Part shown: piece after piece, positions 51,940-60,473 of the stretch
How the letters are laid out: the number at the start of each line of letters is the position of its first letter
How positions within the stretch are numbered: position 1 is the stretch's first letter
NCBI RefSeq assembly: GCF_014836595.1
Contig: NZ_JACSQO010000002.1
Span: 248,001-312,000 of the forward strand
DNA: 64,000 bases
DNA from: Psychrobacillus faecigallinarum
Lineage (GTDB): Bacteria; Bacillota; Bacilli; Bacillales_A; Planococcaceae
Direction: 5' to 3'
Program-made: the position numbers and the translations under genes
Notes under the pieces: generated by a model
Told to the model about the DNA's origin: nothing
The model's input: only the letters and a program-made list of their open reading frames with translations
The model's database searches: none

Positions 51940-51982
51940 TTCTAAAGTTGTCGAGGAATGTTTTTCCTCGGCAATTCTAGAA
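51940..51982 (+). terminator. Intercistronic hairpin between binding protein and permease genes
   Basis: A 19-bp stem (51940-51958 with 51964-51982; one mismatch, two wobbles) and a TGTTT loop, with no T run after it. It probably protects the binding-protein mRNA from 3' decay. The nan operon has a hairpin at the same place. Confidence 0.7.
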
Positions 51983-52009
51983 CAACGGAGTGGAGAAGGG
52001 GGTAAATAA

Positions 52010-52969
52010 ATGCAATTAAATGAAACAAAATTACAGGAGCATGTGGTGATTCCAAAAGTTAGCCGTTTTGCTAAATTCAAAAGAAATTTTATGAAAAGCT
52101 GGCAACTCTATGTTTTCTTACTTCCTGCCCTTTTATATTTTTTAATCTTTCATTATGTTCCGATGTATGGATTGCAAATAGCCTTTAAAAATTTTATGGC
52201 CAATCAAGGGATTTGGGGAAGTCCATGGGTTGGATTTGATCACTTTACAAGATTCTTTAATTCGTACTATTTTTGGAGATTAATCAAAAATACTATATTA
52301 CTTAGCTTATATCAATTGCTACTTTTTCCTTTGCCAATTATTTTAGCTCTTTCGTTAAATGAACTAAAAAATGGAGCGTTTAAAAAATGGGCTCAAACAC
52401 TTACATATGCTCCTCACTTTATATCTGTAGTGGTAGTAGTAGGAATGATCGTTATATTCTTAGACCCAGTAAATGGTTTAGTGAATCAAATAATAACACT
52501 ATTTGGTGGAGACCAAATTCGTTTTTTAGATGATGCAGGTTGGTTTCGACATATATTTGTTTGGTCAGGAGTATGGCAAACTTTAGGTTGGAGCTCGATA
52601 ATCTATTTAGCAGCCTTGGCGGGGATTAACCCTGAGCTACATGAGGCAGCGGAAGTCGACGGAGCATCTAAATTTCAACGCATATTACATATCAACTTAC
52701 CAGGCATTTTCCCAACAATCATTGTATTGCTTATTTTAAATATTGGTAGCTTTATGTCAGTAGGATTTGAAAAAGTCTTACTATTGCAGAATAGCTTAAA
52801 CTCTGCAACATCAGATGTCATACAGACCTATGTATATCAAGCAGGGTTATTAGAAGGTCAATATAGCTTTGCTGCAGCTATTGGTTTATTTGACTCCTTA
52901 ATCAATATCGCTTTACTAATTACCTTCAATTATGTTGCAAGAAAAACTAGTAATAATAGCTTATGGTAA
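52010..52969 (+). CDS. ABC permease, LplB/YteP type
   Basis: 319 residues, six helices. 'KSWQLYVFLLPALLYFLIFH' then 'YVPMYGLQIAFKNF' is the LplB-type start and the EAA loop reads 'NPELHEAAEVDGASKFQRIL' then 'HINLPGI'. The pair with the next gene forms the channel of the salvage-operon importer. Confidence 0.9.
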   Translation: MQLNETKLQEHVVIPKVSRFAKFKRNFMKSWQLYVFLLPALLYFLIFHYVPMYGLQIAFKNFMANQGIWGSPWVGFDHFTRFFNSYYFWRLIKNTILLSLYQLLLFPLPIILALSLNELKNGAFKKWAQTLTYAPHFISVVVVVGMIVIFLDPVNGLVNQIITLFGGDQIRFLDDAGWFRHIFVWSGVWQTLGWSSIIYLAALAGINPELHEAAEVDGASKFQRILHINLPGIFPTIIVLLILNIGSFMSVGFEKVLLLQNSLNSATSDVIQTYVYQAGLLEGQYSFAAAIGLFDSLINIALLITFNYVARKTSNNSLW

Positions 52970-52981
52970 GGAGGGGTTCCT

Positions 52982-53872
52982 ATGAATAAATTTAGTTTGT
53001 CAGACAAGGGTTTTGATGTGCTAAACAAAATTTTCTTAGCAGTTATTGTAATCCTAATTGTGTATCCACTTGTTTTTGTAATTAGTGCTTCTATAAGCGA
53101 CCCCTTAGCGGTTAGCTCAGGGAAAATGTGGCTATGGCCGGTAGATATCACGTTCGAAGGATATCGGAAAATATTACAAAATGATTCTATTTGGCTAGGA
53201 TATAGAAATACAATTTTATACACAGCAGTAGGGACTCTCCTACATTTGTTTGTACTATTACCATGTGCATACGCGCTTTCTCGAAAAGAATTAATGGGAA
53301 GCAAATATATTTTATGGTTAGTGCTATTCACTATGATGTTCAGCGGTGGCTTAATCCCGACCTATTTAGTGATTAAAACATTAGGAATGCTAGACACAAT
53401 GTGGGCATTAGTAATCCCGGGAGTAGTTGGTGCTTGGTCTATTCTAGTTGCTAGAACATTCTTTCAGAGCAGTATACCTGACCAATTAGTAGAGGCTGCA
53501 AAAATAGACGGTGCCTCAGATTTTTATATGTTTATCAAGATAGTATTACCACTTTCTATGCCGATTATTGCGGTTATGGCATTATTCCATGCAGTTGGTT
53601 TATGGAACCAATATTTTAATGCATTAATATACTTGTCAGACCGTGACAAATACCCACTTCAGCTCATACTGCGGGAAATTTTAGTAGTGAATCAGGCCCA
53701 ATTAGGGGAAGGTTCAGGAGAGCAAACTGAGTCTCTCATCCAGCAAGTGAGAACAGGCGGATTAATAAAATACGCCGTTATTATTATTTCCTCGTTACCA
53801 CTTTTAATCGTGTATCCGTTTTTACAAAGATTCTTTGTTCAAGGTGTATTAATCGGTTCTATTAAAGAATAA
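52982..53872 (+). CDS. ABC permease, LplC/YtcP type
   Basis: 296 residues. 'VYPLVFVISASISDPLAVSS' is the LplC/YtcP signature and the EAA loop reads 'PDQLVEAAKIDGASDFYMFI' then 'KIVLPLSMPI'. AAGGAGG precedes the ATG, 12 bases after the first permease. No ATPase gene accompanies the system, as usual for Lpl-type importers that share an MsmX-like ATPase. Confidence 0.9.
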   Translation: MNKFSLSDKGFDVLNKIFLAVIVILIVYPLVFVISASISDPLAVSSGKMWLWPVDITFEGYRKILQNDSIWLGYRNTILYTAVGTLLHLFVLLPCAYALSRKELMGSKYILWLVLFTMMFSGGLIPTYLVIKTLGMLDTMWALVIPGVVGAWSILVARTFFQSSIPDQLVEAAKIDGASDFYMFIKIVLPLSMPIIAVMALFHAVGLWNQYFNALIYLSDRDKYPLQLILREILVVNQAQLGEGSGEQTESLIQQVRTGGLIKYAVIIISSLPLLIVYPFLQRFFVQGVLIGSIKE

Positions 53873-53927
53873 TAGATTGTCTTAACTTAAGTAACTTCAA
53901 ACCATCCATGAAGGGAGAGAGACTACT

Positions 53928-54545
53928 ATGAATGGTTTTGTAAATGGATACTATCAGTTTTCCTTGTGGGCGATGAGATTAGCTTACGTTAACATATTAT
54001 GGTTTGTCTTCACATTAGTAGGTTTGTTCTTTTTTGGGCTGATGCCTGCTACAGCTGGCATGTTTGCAGTTGTGAGAAAATGGGTTTCGGGAGATACAGA
54101 TATTAAAATATTTCAAACCTTCTGGAAATCGTATAGCAAGGAATTTTTTAAAGCAAATTTGCTTGGCTACCTCCTTGCTGGAGTAGGCTATCTCTTATAT
54201 ATTGAGCTCCAAATATTAAGAGCACAGGAAAATATGGTTTATTTTGTTGCAAGCTATGGGGTTATTGCGCTCTATATAGTGTTGTTGATAGTGTTGTTAT
54301 ATTCTTTTCCAATTTTTGTTCATTTTAATGTTAATGCTTTACAAAATATTAAATGGGCATTCGTAATAGGCGTTATTCATCCAGTACTTACAATTGCAAT
54401 GATTGCTATATTGGGCTTTGTTCACTATGTAGCTTTCATGACCATCCCTGCACTACTTTTTTTCTTTGGAGGAAGTGTTACTGCCTATATCCTCACGTGG
54501 GGTGCATCTAAAACCTTTACAAAATATGAGCCCTCAAATGTCTAA
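53928..54545 (+). CDS. DUF624 (YesL-like) membrane protein
   Basis: 205 residues, five helices. 'YVNILWFVFTLVGLFFFGLM' then 'PATAGMFAVVRKW' is the DUF624 signature. The family nearly always sits beside Lpl-type ABC genes or YesMN two-component systems, but its function is unknown. Gaps to the neighbours are 55 and 16 bases, so it belongs to the operon. Confidence 0.82.
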   Translation: MNGFVNGYYQFSLWAMRLAYVNILWFVFTLVGLFFFGLMPATAGMFAVVRKWVSGDTDIKIFQTFWKSYSKEFFKANLLGYLLAGVGYLLYIELQILRAQENMVYFVASYGVIALYIVLLIVLLYSFPIFVHFNVNALQNIKWAFVIGVIHPVLTIAMIAILGFVHYVAFMTIPALLFFFGGSVTAYILTWGASKTFTKYEPSNV

Positions 54546-54561
54546 ATAGTGGAGGAAACAA

Positions 54562-55710
54562 ATGAAGCTAGGATTAGAAGTCTTTTTAGACAGAGAATAT
54601 AAACGCTTTACTGGAAAAAGTATTGGTCTTGTTACGAATATGACGGGAGTGAATCAAAAGCTTACTCCTACGATTGATTTGTTTTATGAACATCCGGGCA
54701 TTTCTCTCAAAGCCTTATATGGTCCAGAGCACGGTATACGTGGGGATGCCAAGGAGGGGGAAGAGGTACAGTCTTCGTTCGATCCATATACTAATCTTCC
54801 TGTATACAGTCTGTACGGTAAAACCAGAAAGCCGACGAAGGAAATGCTGGAATCTATCGATGTAATAGTTTTTGACTTGCAGGATATTGGTTCGAGGTAC
54901 TATACATACATTTATACAATGGCCTATGTGATGGAAGCCTGTGCAGAGCAAGGAAAACAATTTGTCGTTTTGGATCGACCAAATCCTATTTCTGGGGAGC
55001 GTTTGGAAGGAAATTTAGTAGAAGAAGATGTCCGTTCCTTTGTTGGACTATTACCGATTCCGAACAGACATGGCATGACAGTTGGAGAACTTGCACAGCT
55101 GTTTAAATACAAATTTGGCTATGATTGTGAATTAACTGTTGTACCAATGGAGGGCTGGAAGAGATCGATGTACTTCGATGATACACCTTTGTTCTGGGTC
55201 CCTCCATCTCCAAATACAACTAACATTGATATGAATATTTTATACGCTGGAACTTGTTTAATAGAAGGTACCAATTTATCTGAAGGCCGTGGAACTACGA
55301 GACCATTTGAATGGATTGGCGCTCCTTATGTTGACGGTAATAGTCTTTCAAAAGCTTTTAATGATAGAGGGGTAGAAGGAGTTATAGCAAGGCCAGTTTC
55401 TTTTAAGCCGACGTATCAAAAGTATAAGGATGTAATCTGTAGTGGCATACAGTTACATGTAGTAAATCGTAATACATTGAATTCCTGGAAAACTGGGCTA
55501 TTGCTTTTAGAAACAATAGCGGAAATGTACCCAACTGACTTCTCATTCATAAAAAATGAGCAAAAGAAGTACTTTTTCGATTTATTGGCTGGAACTAAAG
55601 GTCTGAGGGACAGAGTGTGGGGAGGAACCACCGAGGTATATATAGAGAACTGTCTAGCTCTTATCGAAGGATTTCAGAAGGAAAAGAAAATATACGACTT
55701 ATATAACTAG
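54562..55710 (+). CDS. namZ: Exo-beta-N-acetylmuramidase NamZ (GH171, DUF1343), without signal peptide
   Basis: 382 residues. The DUF1343 hallmarks are present: 'GKSIGLVTNMTGV', 'ALYGPEHGIRGDA' (residues 51-63), 'DVIVFDLQDIGSRYYTY', 'VLDRPNPI', 'NRHGMTVGELAQLFK' and 'EGTNLSEGRGTTRPFEWIGA'. Bacillus subtilis NamZ (YbbC) removes non-reducing MurNAc from glycan fragments outside the cell. Here the protein begins at the catalytic domain with no signal peptide, so it should act in the cytoplasm together with NagZ, alternately trimming imported chains. Confidence 0.9.
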   Translation: MKLGLEVFLDREYKRFTGKSIGLVTNMTGVNQKLTPTIDLFYEHPGISLKALYGPEHGIRGDAKEGEEVQSSFDPYTNLPVYSLYGKTRKPTKEMLESIDVIVFDLQDIGSRYYTYIYTMAYVMEACAEQGKQFVVLDRPNPISGERLEGNLVEEDVRSFVGLLPIPNRHGMTVGELAQLFKYKFGYDCELTVVPMEGWKRSMYFDDTPLFWVPPSPNTTNIDMNILYAGTCLIEGTNLSEGRGTTRPFEWIGAPYVDGNSLSKAFNDRGVEGVIARPVSFKPTYQKYKDVICSGIQLHVVNRNTLNSWKTGLLLLETIAEMYPTDFSFIKNEQKKYFFDLLAGTKGLRDRVWGGTTEVYIENCLALIEGFQKEKKIYDLYN

Positions 55711-55720
55711 GATGATTAAA

Positions 55721-56641
55721 ATGAAGGATTTGGCTAATTTAACTAAGCTGTCAACAGAACAGAGAAATGATAGGTCGACTAATATTGATAATATGTCTAC
55801 CAAAGGCATTTTAACCTTGATTAATGATGAGGATTTAAATGTCGCTAAATGTGTTCAGGAAGTCTTGGAGGAAATTGAAAAGGCAGTAGATGTTGTATAT
55901 GAATCCATGAAGTCTGGTGGAAGATTATTTTATGTTGGTGCAGGAACCAGTGGAAGGCTAGGAATATTAGATGCTGTGGAATGTCCTCCTACCTTTGGAA
56001 CATCACCAAATTTAGTACAAGCTATTATGGCTGGCGGATTGAACGCTTTTGAAAAAGCTGTAGAGGGCGCTGAGGATAGCCCGGTAATGGGTAAAGAAGA
56101 TTTAATAGAAAGAAACTTAGCTAGTTGTGATGTAGTAGTGGGAATAGCAGCGAGTGGCAGAACACCATATGTGATAGGAGCATTAGAGTATGCTAGTCAG
56201 ATTGGAGCACAAACCATCAGTCTAACTGCAAACAAAAATTCCATTATAAGTGAATATGCAGCTATAAAAATTGAAGTAGAAACAGGACCAGAGGTAATTA
56301 CTGGCTCTACTAGAATGAAGGCAGCAACTGCTCATAAGTTAATCCTAAATATGATCTCCTCTACCGTAATGATCAAGCTAGGAAAGGTTTATGAAAATTT
56401 AATGGTGGACGTTTCAGTTAGTAATGAAAAGCTAGAAGAGCGAGCGAAGGGAATCATCCAAACTATTACTCAACAGTCTTATGAAGAGACAGAGAAATAT
56501 TTAGGACTAACAAATAAGGAAGTAAAACCTGCGATAGTAATGATGAAAGCGAATGTAGATTATAAAGCGGCTAAGGATTATATTGAACAAGCAAATGGAT
56601 TTGTTCGAAAGGCAATTGAATTGGCCGGAACGAAATCATAA
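55721..56641 (+). CDS. murQ: N-acetylmuramic acid 6-phosphate etherase MurQ
   Basis: 306 residues, SIS-fold lyase that removes D-lactate from MurNAc-6-P to give GlcNAc-6-P. Signatures: 'RSTNIDNMSTKGILTLINDED', 'LFYVGAGTSGRLGILDAVEC', 'VVGIAASGRTPYVIGALEYA' and 'EVITGSTRMKAATAHKLIL'. ATG 55712 overlaps the only ribosome-like sequence (AGGATGA), so ATG 55721 is preferred. It starts 11 bases after namZ. Confidence 0.93.
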   Translation: MKDLANLTKLSTEQRNDRSTNIDNMSTKGILTLINDEDLNVAKCVQEVLEEIEKAVDVVYESMKSGGRLFYVGAGTSGRLGILDAVECPPTFGTSPNLVQAIMAGGLNAFEKAVEGAEDSPVMGKEDLIERNLASCDVVVGIAASGRTPYVIGALEYASQIGAQTISLTANKNSIISEYAAIKIEVETGPEVITGSTRMKAATAHKLILNMISSTVMIKLGKVYENLMVDVSVSNEKLEERAKGIIQTITQQSYEETEKYLGLTNKEVKPAIVMMKANVDYKAAKDYIEQANGFVRKAIELAGTKS

Positions 56642-56652
56642 GAGGAGGGAGC

Positions 56653-58479
56653 ATGATGAAGGAACTAAAGAAGCTAATCTTGGATGATTTTGACTGTGCC
56701 AAACTTAGTGACTATGACACTAACCGTTCTTTTGTCTCCTCCTATGATTTATCTCTAAGTAAGGATTACGTAAAACATGGTAATCATAGTTTGCAAATTA
56801 ACTTTAACTTCGGAGGCTGGGTTACAGGGAATGGAGCCATGTATATTAAGTTTAAGAAGGAATTACTGACAGAGCAGAGACCTAAAAAGATAGCTATGTG
56901 GGTACATAGTGATGGGAAAACACCATGGCTCCGAGCAACTATTATAGATGGGGACAATGAGCGAAAAGTAGTAAACCTAACAGACGGTAACATTAGCTGG
57001 AGAGGTTGGAAGTACTTAGACGCAGAGATAGAGCAAAACTGGAAGCTTCCATTAAGGTTGGAGCAAATATATGCGGTAGAAACAAATATGATTTACCAAA
57101 AAGACTCCAGTATTAATGGAAAGTTCTATTTAGATCAAATTCTTTTTGTGTATGTGGATGATCAGGATCTTTCTGGACCCGTATTTAGTGACATATTACC
57201 TGAAAAAGAAAAGGTCTATTCAAATTCGTTTGTTTTTTCTGCCGTAGTGAGTGATTTTATGTCAGGAGTAGACCTGAATTCTATTATAATGAAGGTAAAC
57301 AATGAATTAGTTATTCATTCCATTCAAAAGAACAAGATTTCTTATCTTTTACAAGATCTTCCTGAAGGGAACTATACTATAAGTGTTCATGCAAAGGATC
57401 TGGCAGGTAATTGGTCAGTACCACATCTAGAGAAAACTTATAGAGTAGATTTAAGTCAAGATCTTGAAAAACCTATATTATCAAATGTAACGCCAACCAA
57501 TTCAGCCGTGGTGTACACAGCCACACCCCGGATAAATTTTCGACTGTTAGATGATCAAAGTGGGATTGAAGGAAAAGAAATTATCATCACTATTAACAAT
57601 AGACAGCAACAAGTTATATATGATGAAGAAACTGGCTGGGGTTACGCAATTGCTAACGTTAGATTAGAAGATGGGAACCATCATTTCTCAATTTATGCAA
57701 GGGATCGAGCTGGGAATGAAATGGACCTCTTTCAGCAAGAGTTTTTTATCCAAACTCTCAATTCACCAAAGGTTGAAGACTGCTATTCAATAGCAATTAT
57801 TCCCGATACACATTCACTTGAATACGGGAAGGCTGCGCTAGGACATTCTATGGAAGTCTCCTCGGACTTTGTGATACATATGGGTGACTTTGTAGATCAA
57901 GGAACAGAAGAGGAATACATACTTTTTAAAGAGTTTCTGCTGGCTAACGCAAAGAAGCCGATATTGACTCTAGCAGGCAATCATGAGGCGTTTCAAGGCA
58001 ATTTAAAACTATATCGGAACTTCATGGGTTCCCCAGCCTATCATTTCAATTATGGGAATGTACTATTTATTATATTAAACAGTGCGATAGAGCAAAGTAT
58101 TACACAATCTGATTCGTCCCAGTTTACTTATTTAAAGGAAGTTTTAGCATCTAACAATGAAAAGCGAATTGTCATTCTTACACATGTTCCAACTAAGGAT
58201 CGATTTGGAACTGCCCATGAAATGGATAGGAAAGATACAAAGAAATTAGAAGAAATTCTAATTGAATATAAGAGACAAGTGCCCTCAAGTGACATTGTAG
58301 TTTTGTTTGGACATTTACATACGCTTGATCAGTGGGAGTATGGAGGAGTTCGTTTTATTATTACAGGTAATTCTGCGCCAAAAGGATATGTAAGTAAAAA
58401 CCAAGGAAATACAATCGGTTATGGGTTGCTTCATATTAGAGCGGAAGGTTTATGTTATGAATACAAACCATATTCTTGA
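56653..58479 (+). CDS. Multidomain protein: carbohydrate-binding-like, Ig-like and metallophosphoesterase
   Basis: 608 residues. The N-terminal part (1-170) looks like a jelly-roll carbohydrate-binding domain ('LILDDFDCAKLSDYDTNR', 'SLQINFNFGGWVTGN'). Two Ig-like domains follow at about 175-265 and 273-368. A calcineurin-type phosphoesterase fills 378-600 with every metal motif: Asp385 and His387, Gly-Asp 411-412, 'GNHE' (442-445), His511 and 'GHLH' (553-556). No signal peptide is seen, although Ig-like folds are usually extracellular. It lies between murQ and murR in the salvage operon. Substrate unknown; a sugar phosphate or a teichoic-acid linkage fragment is a guess. Confidence 0.75.
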   Translation: MMKELKKLILDDFDCAKLSDYDTNRSFVSSYDLSLSKDYVKHGNHSLQINFNFGGWVTGNGAMYIKFKKELLTEQRPKKIAMWVHSDGKTPWLRATIIDGDNERKVVNLTDGNISWRGWKYLDAEIEQNWKLPLRLEQIYAVETNMIYQKDSSINGKFYLDQILFVYVDDQDLSGPVFSDILPEKEKVYSNSFVFSAVVSDFMSGVDLNSIIMKVNNELVIHSIQKNKISYLLQDLPEGNYTISVHAKDLAGNWSVPHLEKTYRVDLSQDLEKPILSNVTPTNSAVVYTATPRINFRLLDDQSGIEGKEIIITINNRQQQVIYDEETGWGYAIANVRLEDGNHHFSIYARDRAGNEMDLFQQEFFIQTLNSPKVEDCYSIAIIPDTHSLEYGKAALGHSMEVSSDFVIHMGDFVDQGTEEEYILFKEFLLANAKKPILTLAGNHEAFQGNLKLYRNFMGSPAYHFNYGNVLFIILNSAIEQSITQSDSSQFTYLKEVLASNNEKRIVILTHVPTKDRFGTAHEMDRKDTKKLEEILIEYKRQVPSSDIVVLFGHLHTLDQWEYGGVRFIITGNSAPKGYVSKNQGNTIGYGLLHIRAEGLCYEYKPYS

Positions 58480-58556
58480 AGTCCTTCATCAGTAAGAAAG
58501 ATGCTGTAGTGCCTTAGCTAAAAAGCCATATTTTATAAAGAAATGAGTTGATTATT

Positions 58557-59423
58557 ATGTCATCTGCCAACGGTGGACTAGTTATGCTAAACGAAATGGT
58601 GAACACATTGCCGCCCTCTGAAAGAAAAATTGCAAAGTACATATTAAATCATCCTCAAGAGGCAATTTCTTTAACGGCAATCGAATTAGGTAAAAGAAGC
58701 TCTACAAGTGGAGCCGCAGTCATTAGGCTATGTAAATCATTAGACTTAAAAGGTTTACAAGACCTAAAGCTACGTATTGCAGGAGATTTGCAAAAGACGA
58801 CAGAGCACGGGTTTAGAGATATTGAGCCCAATGAACCTATTTTATCCATTATTGACAAGATGACAAATAATAGTATCAAAACGATACGTGAAACTGCAGA
58901 AATGTTAAATACAGAAGAACTAGAAAAGGCTATTCAACTTCTTAAAGTTGCAAATACAGTGCATTTTGTTGGAGTAGGAGCCTCTAATATAATTGCGCAA
59001 GATGCCCAACAAAAGTTTTTGCGGATTAACAAGAATGCTTATGCCTTTCCAGATATTCATTTGGCGATGACCTTAGTAGCAACAGCGGAGGAAGGAGACG
59101 TTGTAGTAGCTGTTTCATTTTCTGGAGAAACAGCAGAAGTAGCTAAAGTATTGGAGCTAGCTAAACAAAAAGGCATTTCTATTATTAGTATAACCAAATA
59201 TGGAAACTCAGTTATTTCTAAGATAGCGGATATAAAGCTTTATACGTCAGCAACAAGAGAGTCAACATTTCGTAGTGGCGCTACTTCCTCTCGAATTGGA
59301 CAGCTTCAGGTGGTGGATATTCTATTTATGGGAGTTGCATCTCTACAATACGAGGAAACTGTTAAGTATCTTGATGCCACACGAGATGCGGTCAATTTTC
59401 TGTCGAAGGATTCCAAAAAATAA
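58557..59423 (+). CDS. murR: MurR-like RpiR family regulator
   Basis: 288 residues. N-terminal RpiR HTH ('LPPSERKIAKYILNHPQEAI', 'GKRSSTSGAAVIRLCKSLDL', 'GLQDLKLRIAGDL') and a C-terminal SIS sugar-phosphate-binding domain ('HFVGVGASNIIAQDAQQKFL', 'VVVAVSFSGETAEVAKVLEL'). The in-frame TTG at 58548 has no spaced ribosome site, so the ATG at 58557 is used. MurR relatives respond to MurNAc-6-P, the MurQ substrate, so it probably controls this operon, possibly through the palindrome at 48556. Confidence 0.88.
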   Translation: MSSANGGLVMLNEMVNTLPPSERKIAKYILNHPQEAISLTAIELGKRSSTSGAAVIRLCKSLDLKGLQDLKLRIAGDLQKTTEHGFRDIEPNEPILSIIDKMTNNSIKTIRETAEMLNTEELEKAIQLLKVANTVHFVGVGASNIIAQDAQQKFLRINKNAYAFPDIHLAMTLVATAEEGDVVVAVSFSGETAEVAKVLELAKQKGISIISITKYGNSVISKIADIKLYTSATRESTFRSGATSSRIGQLQVVDILFMGVASLQYEETVKYLDATRDAVNFLSKDSKK

Positions 59424-59431
59424 TTTATTAC

Positions 59432-59462
59432 ATAGCTAACTCTCCTAGGAGTTGGCTTGTTT
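59432..59462 (+). terminator. Weak hairpin between murR and murK
   Basis: AGCTAACTC pairs with GAGTTGGCT (one wobble) followed by TTGTTTATT. It is probably a partial attenuator inside the operon. Confidence 0.4.
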
Positions 59463-59487
59463 ATTGTCAAAAAGGGGTGGAGACAAA

Positions 59488-60456
59488 ATGTATGTAATAG
59501 GAATTGATGGTGGAGGAACGAAAACAACCGGAATTATTGCTACATATAAGGGGGAAGTAGTAGCAAAAGCAACAGTTGGTGGAACCAATATAAATAGCAC
59601 AGGAAAGAAAGCTGTCCAAGCAGAATTAGTAAAGCTTGTAACTAATTTAAAAGAATCTGCACCAGATGATTTCAAACAGGTAAAACGAGTATTTGCTGGC
59701 ATGGCAGGAGCAGGCAATACCTCCAATCAAGAAGCCTTGAAAATAATGCTCCTTTCCCTCTTTCCATCAGGAGTAAATATTACTATAGATCATGATGCTA
59801 TTACAGCACTGTACTCCGGAACTATAGGTAGACCTGGAATAGTACAAATTGCAGGGACAGGAGCAATTACATATGGTGTTAACCAAATATTCGAAAGAGC
59901 GCGTGTAGGAGGCTGGGGCCACCTATTTGGGGATCAGGGAAGCGGCTATGCAATTGGTAGAGATGCTTTAGAGGAAGCATTTAAAGCAAGAGATGGTATT
60001 ACTAAACCAACGCTCTTGTGCGAACTCCTTACGAAGCATTTTGGCAAAGATGAATTACCAGATATTATTCCAAATATTTATCAGTCTGAAAACCCTAAAA
60101 AGCTAATATCTTCGTTAACCATGTTAGTTATGGAGGCAGTACAGCAAGATGACATAACAGCCAAAAAGATTATACAAAAAAATGGAGCAGAGCTTGGTAT
60201 AGCAATTTCTACAGTTGTAAGTCAATTATTCACTCAAGGAGACAAGGCCATTTCAGTTGTTTTAGTAGGAGGCTTGTTTAGTAGATATGACATTTTGAAG
60301 GAATCCATTGGGCAAACCATTAAAGAAAAAGGTGTCAGGGTGGAAATGATTTTCCCTAAAATATTGCCGGCTGGTGGAGCTGTGGTCGCTGCTCTCTTAG
60401 AAGAAAAAGTGGACATCGATGAGTTTTTTTTAGAAACATTTAATAGAACAAACTAA
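59488..60456 (+). CDS. murK: BadF/BadG-type amino-sugar kinase, MurK-like
   Basis: 322 residues, ASKHA-fold kinase. 'VIGIDGGGTKTTGI' (phosphate 1), 'HDAITALYSG', 'IVQIAGTGAITYGV' (phosphate 2) and 'VGGWGHLFGDQGSGYAIGRD' are the N-acetylglucosamine/N-acetylmuramate kinase pattern. MurK of Clostridium acetobutylicum, which phosphorylates both MurNAc and GlcNAc, is encoded next to nagZ and glmA, the same association as here. The start at 59488 has GGGGTGG upstream. It would supply MurNAc-6-P to MurQ, a step that the PTS performs in Bacillus subtilis. Confidence 0.82.
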   Translation: MYVIGIDGGGTKTTGIIATYKGEVVAKATVGGTNINSTGKKAVQAELVKLVTNLKESAPDDFKQVKRVFAGMAGAGNTSNQEALKIMLLSLFPSGVNITIDHDAITALYSGTIGRPGIVQIAGTGAITYGVNQIFERARVGGWGHLFGDQGSGYAIGRDALEEAFKARDGITKPTLLCELLTKHFGKDELPDIIPNIYQSENPKKLISSLTMLVMEAVQQDDITAKKIIQKNGAELGIAISTVVSQLFTQGDKAISVVLVGGLFSRYDILKESIGQTIKEKGVRVEMIFPKILPAGGAVVAALLEEKVDIDEFFLETFNRTN

Positions 60457-60473
60457 GTAGAAGAGGTGAAATA

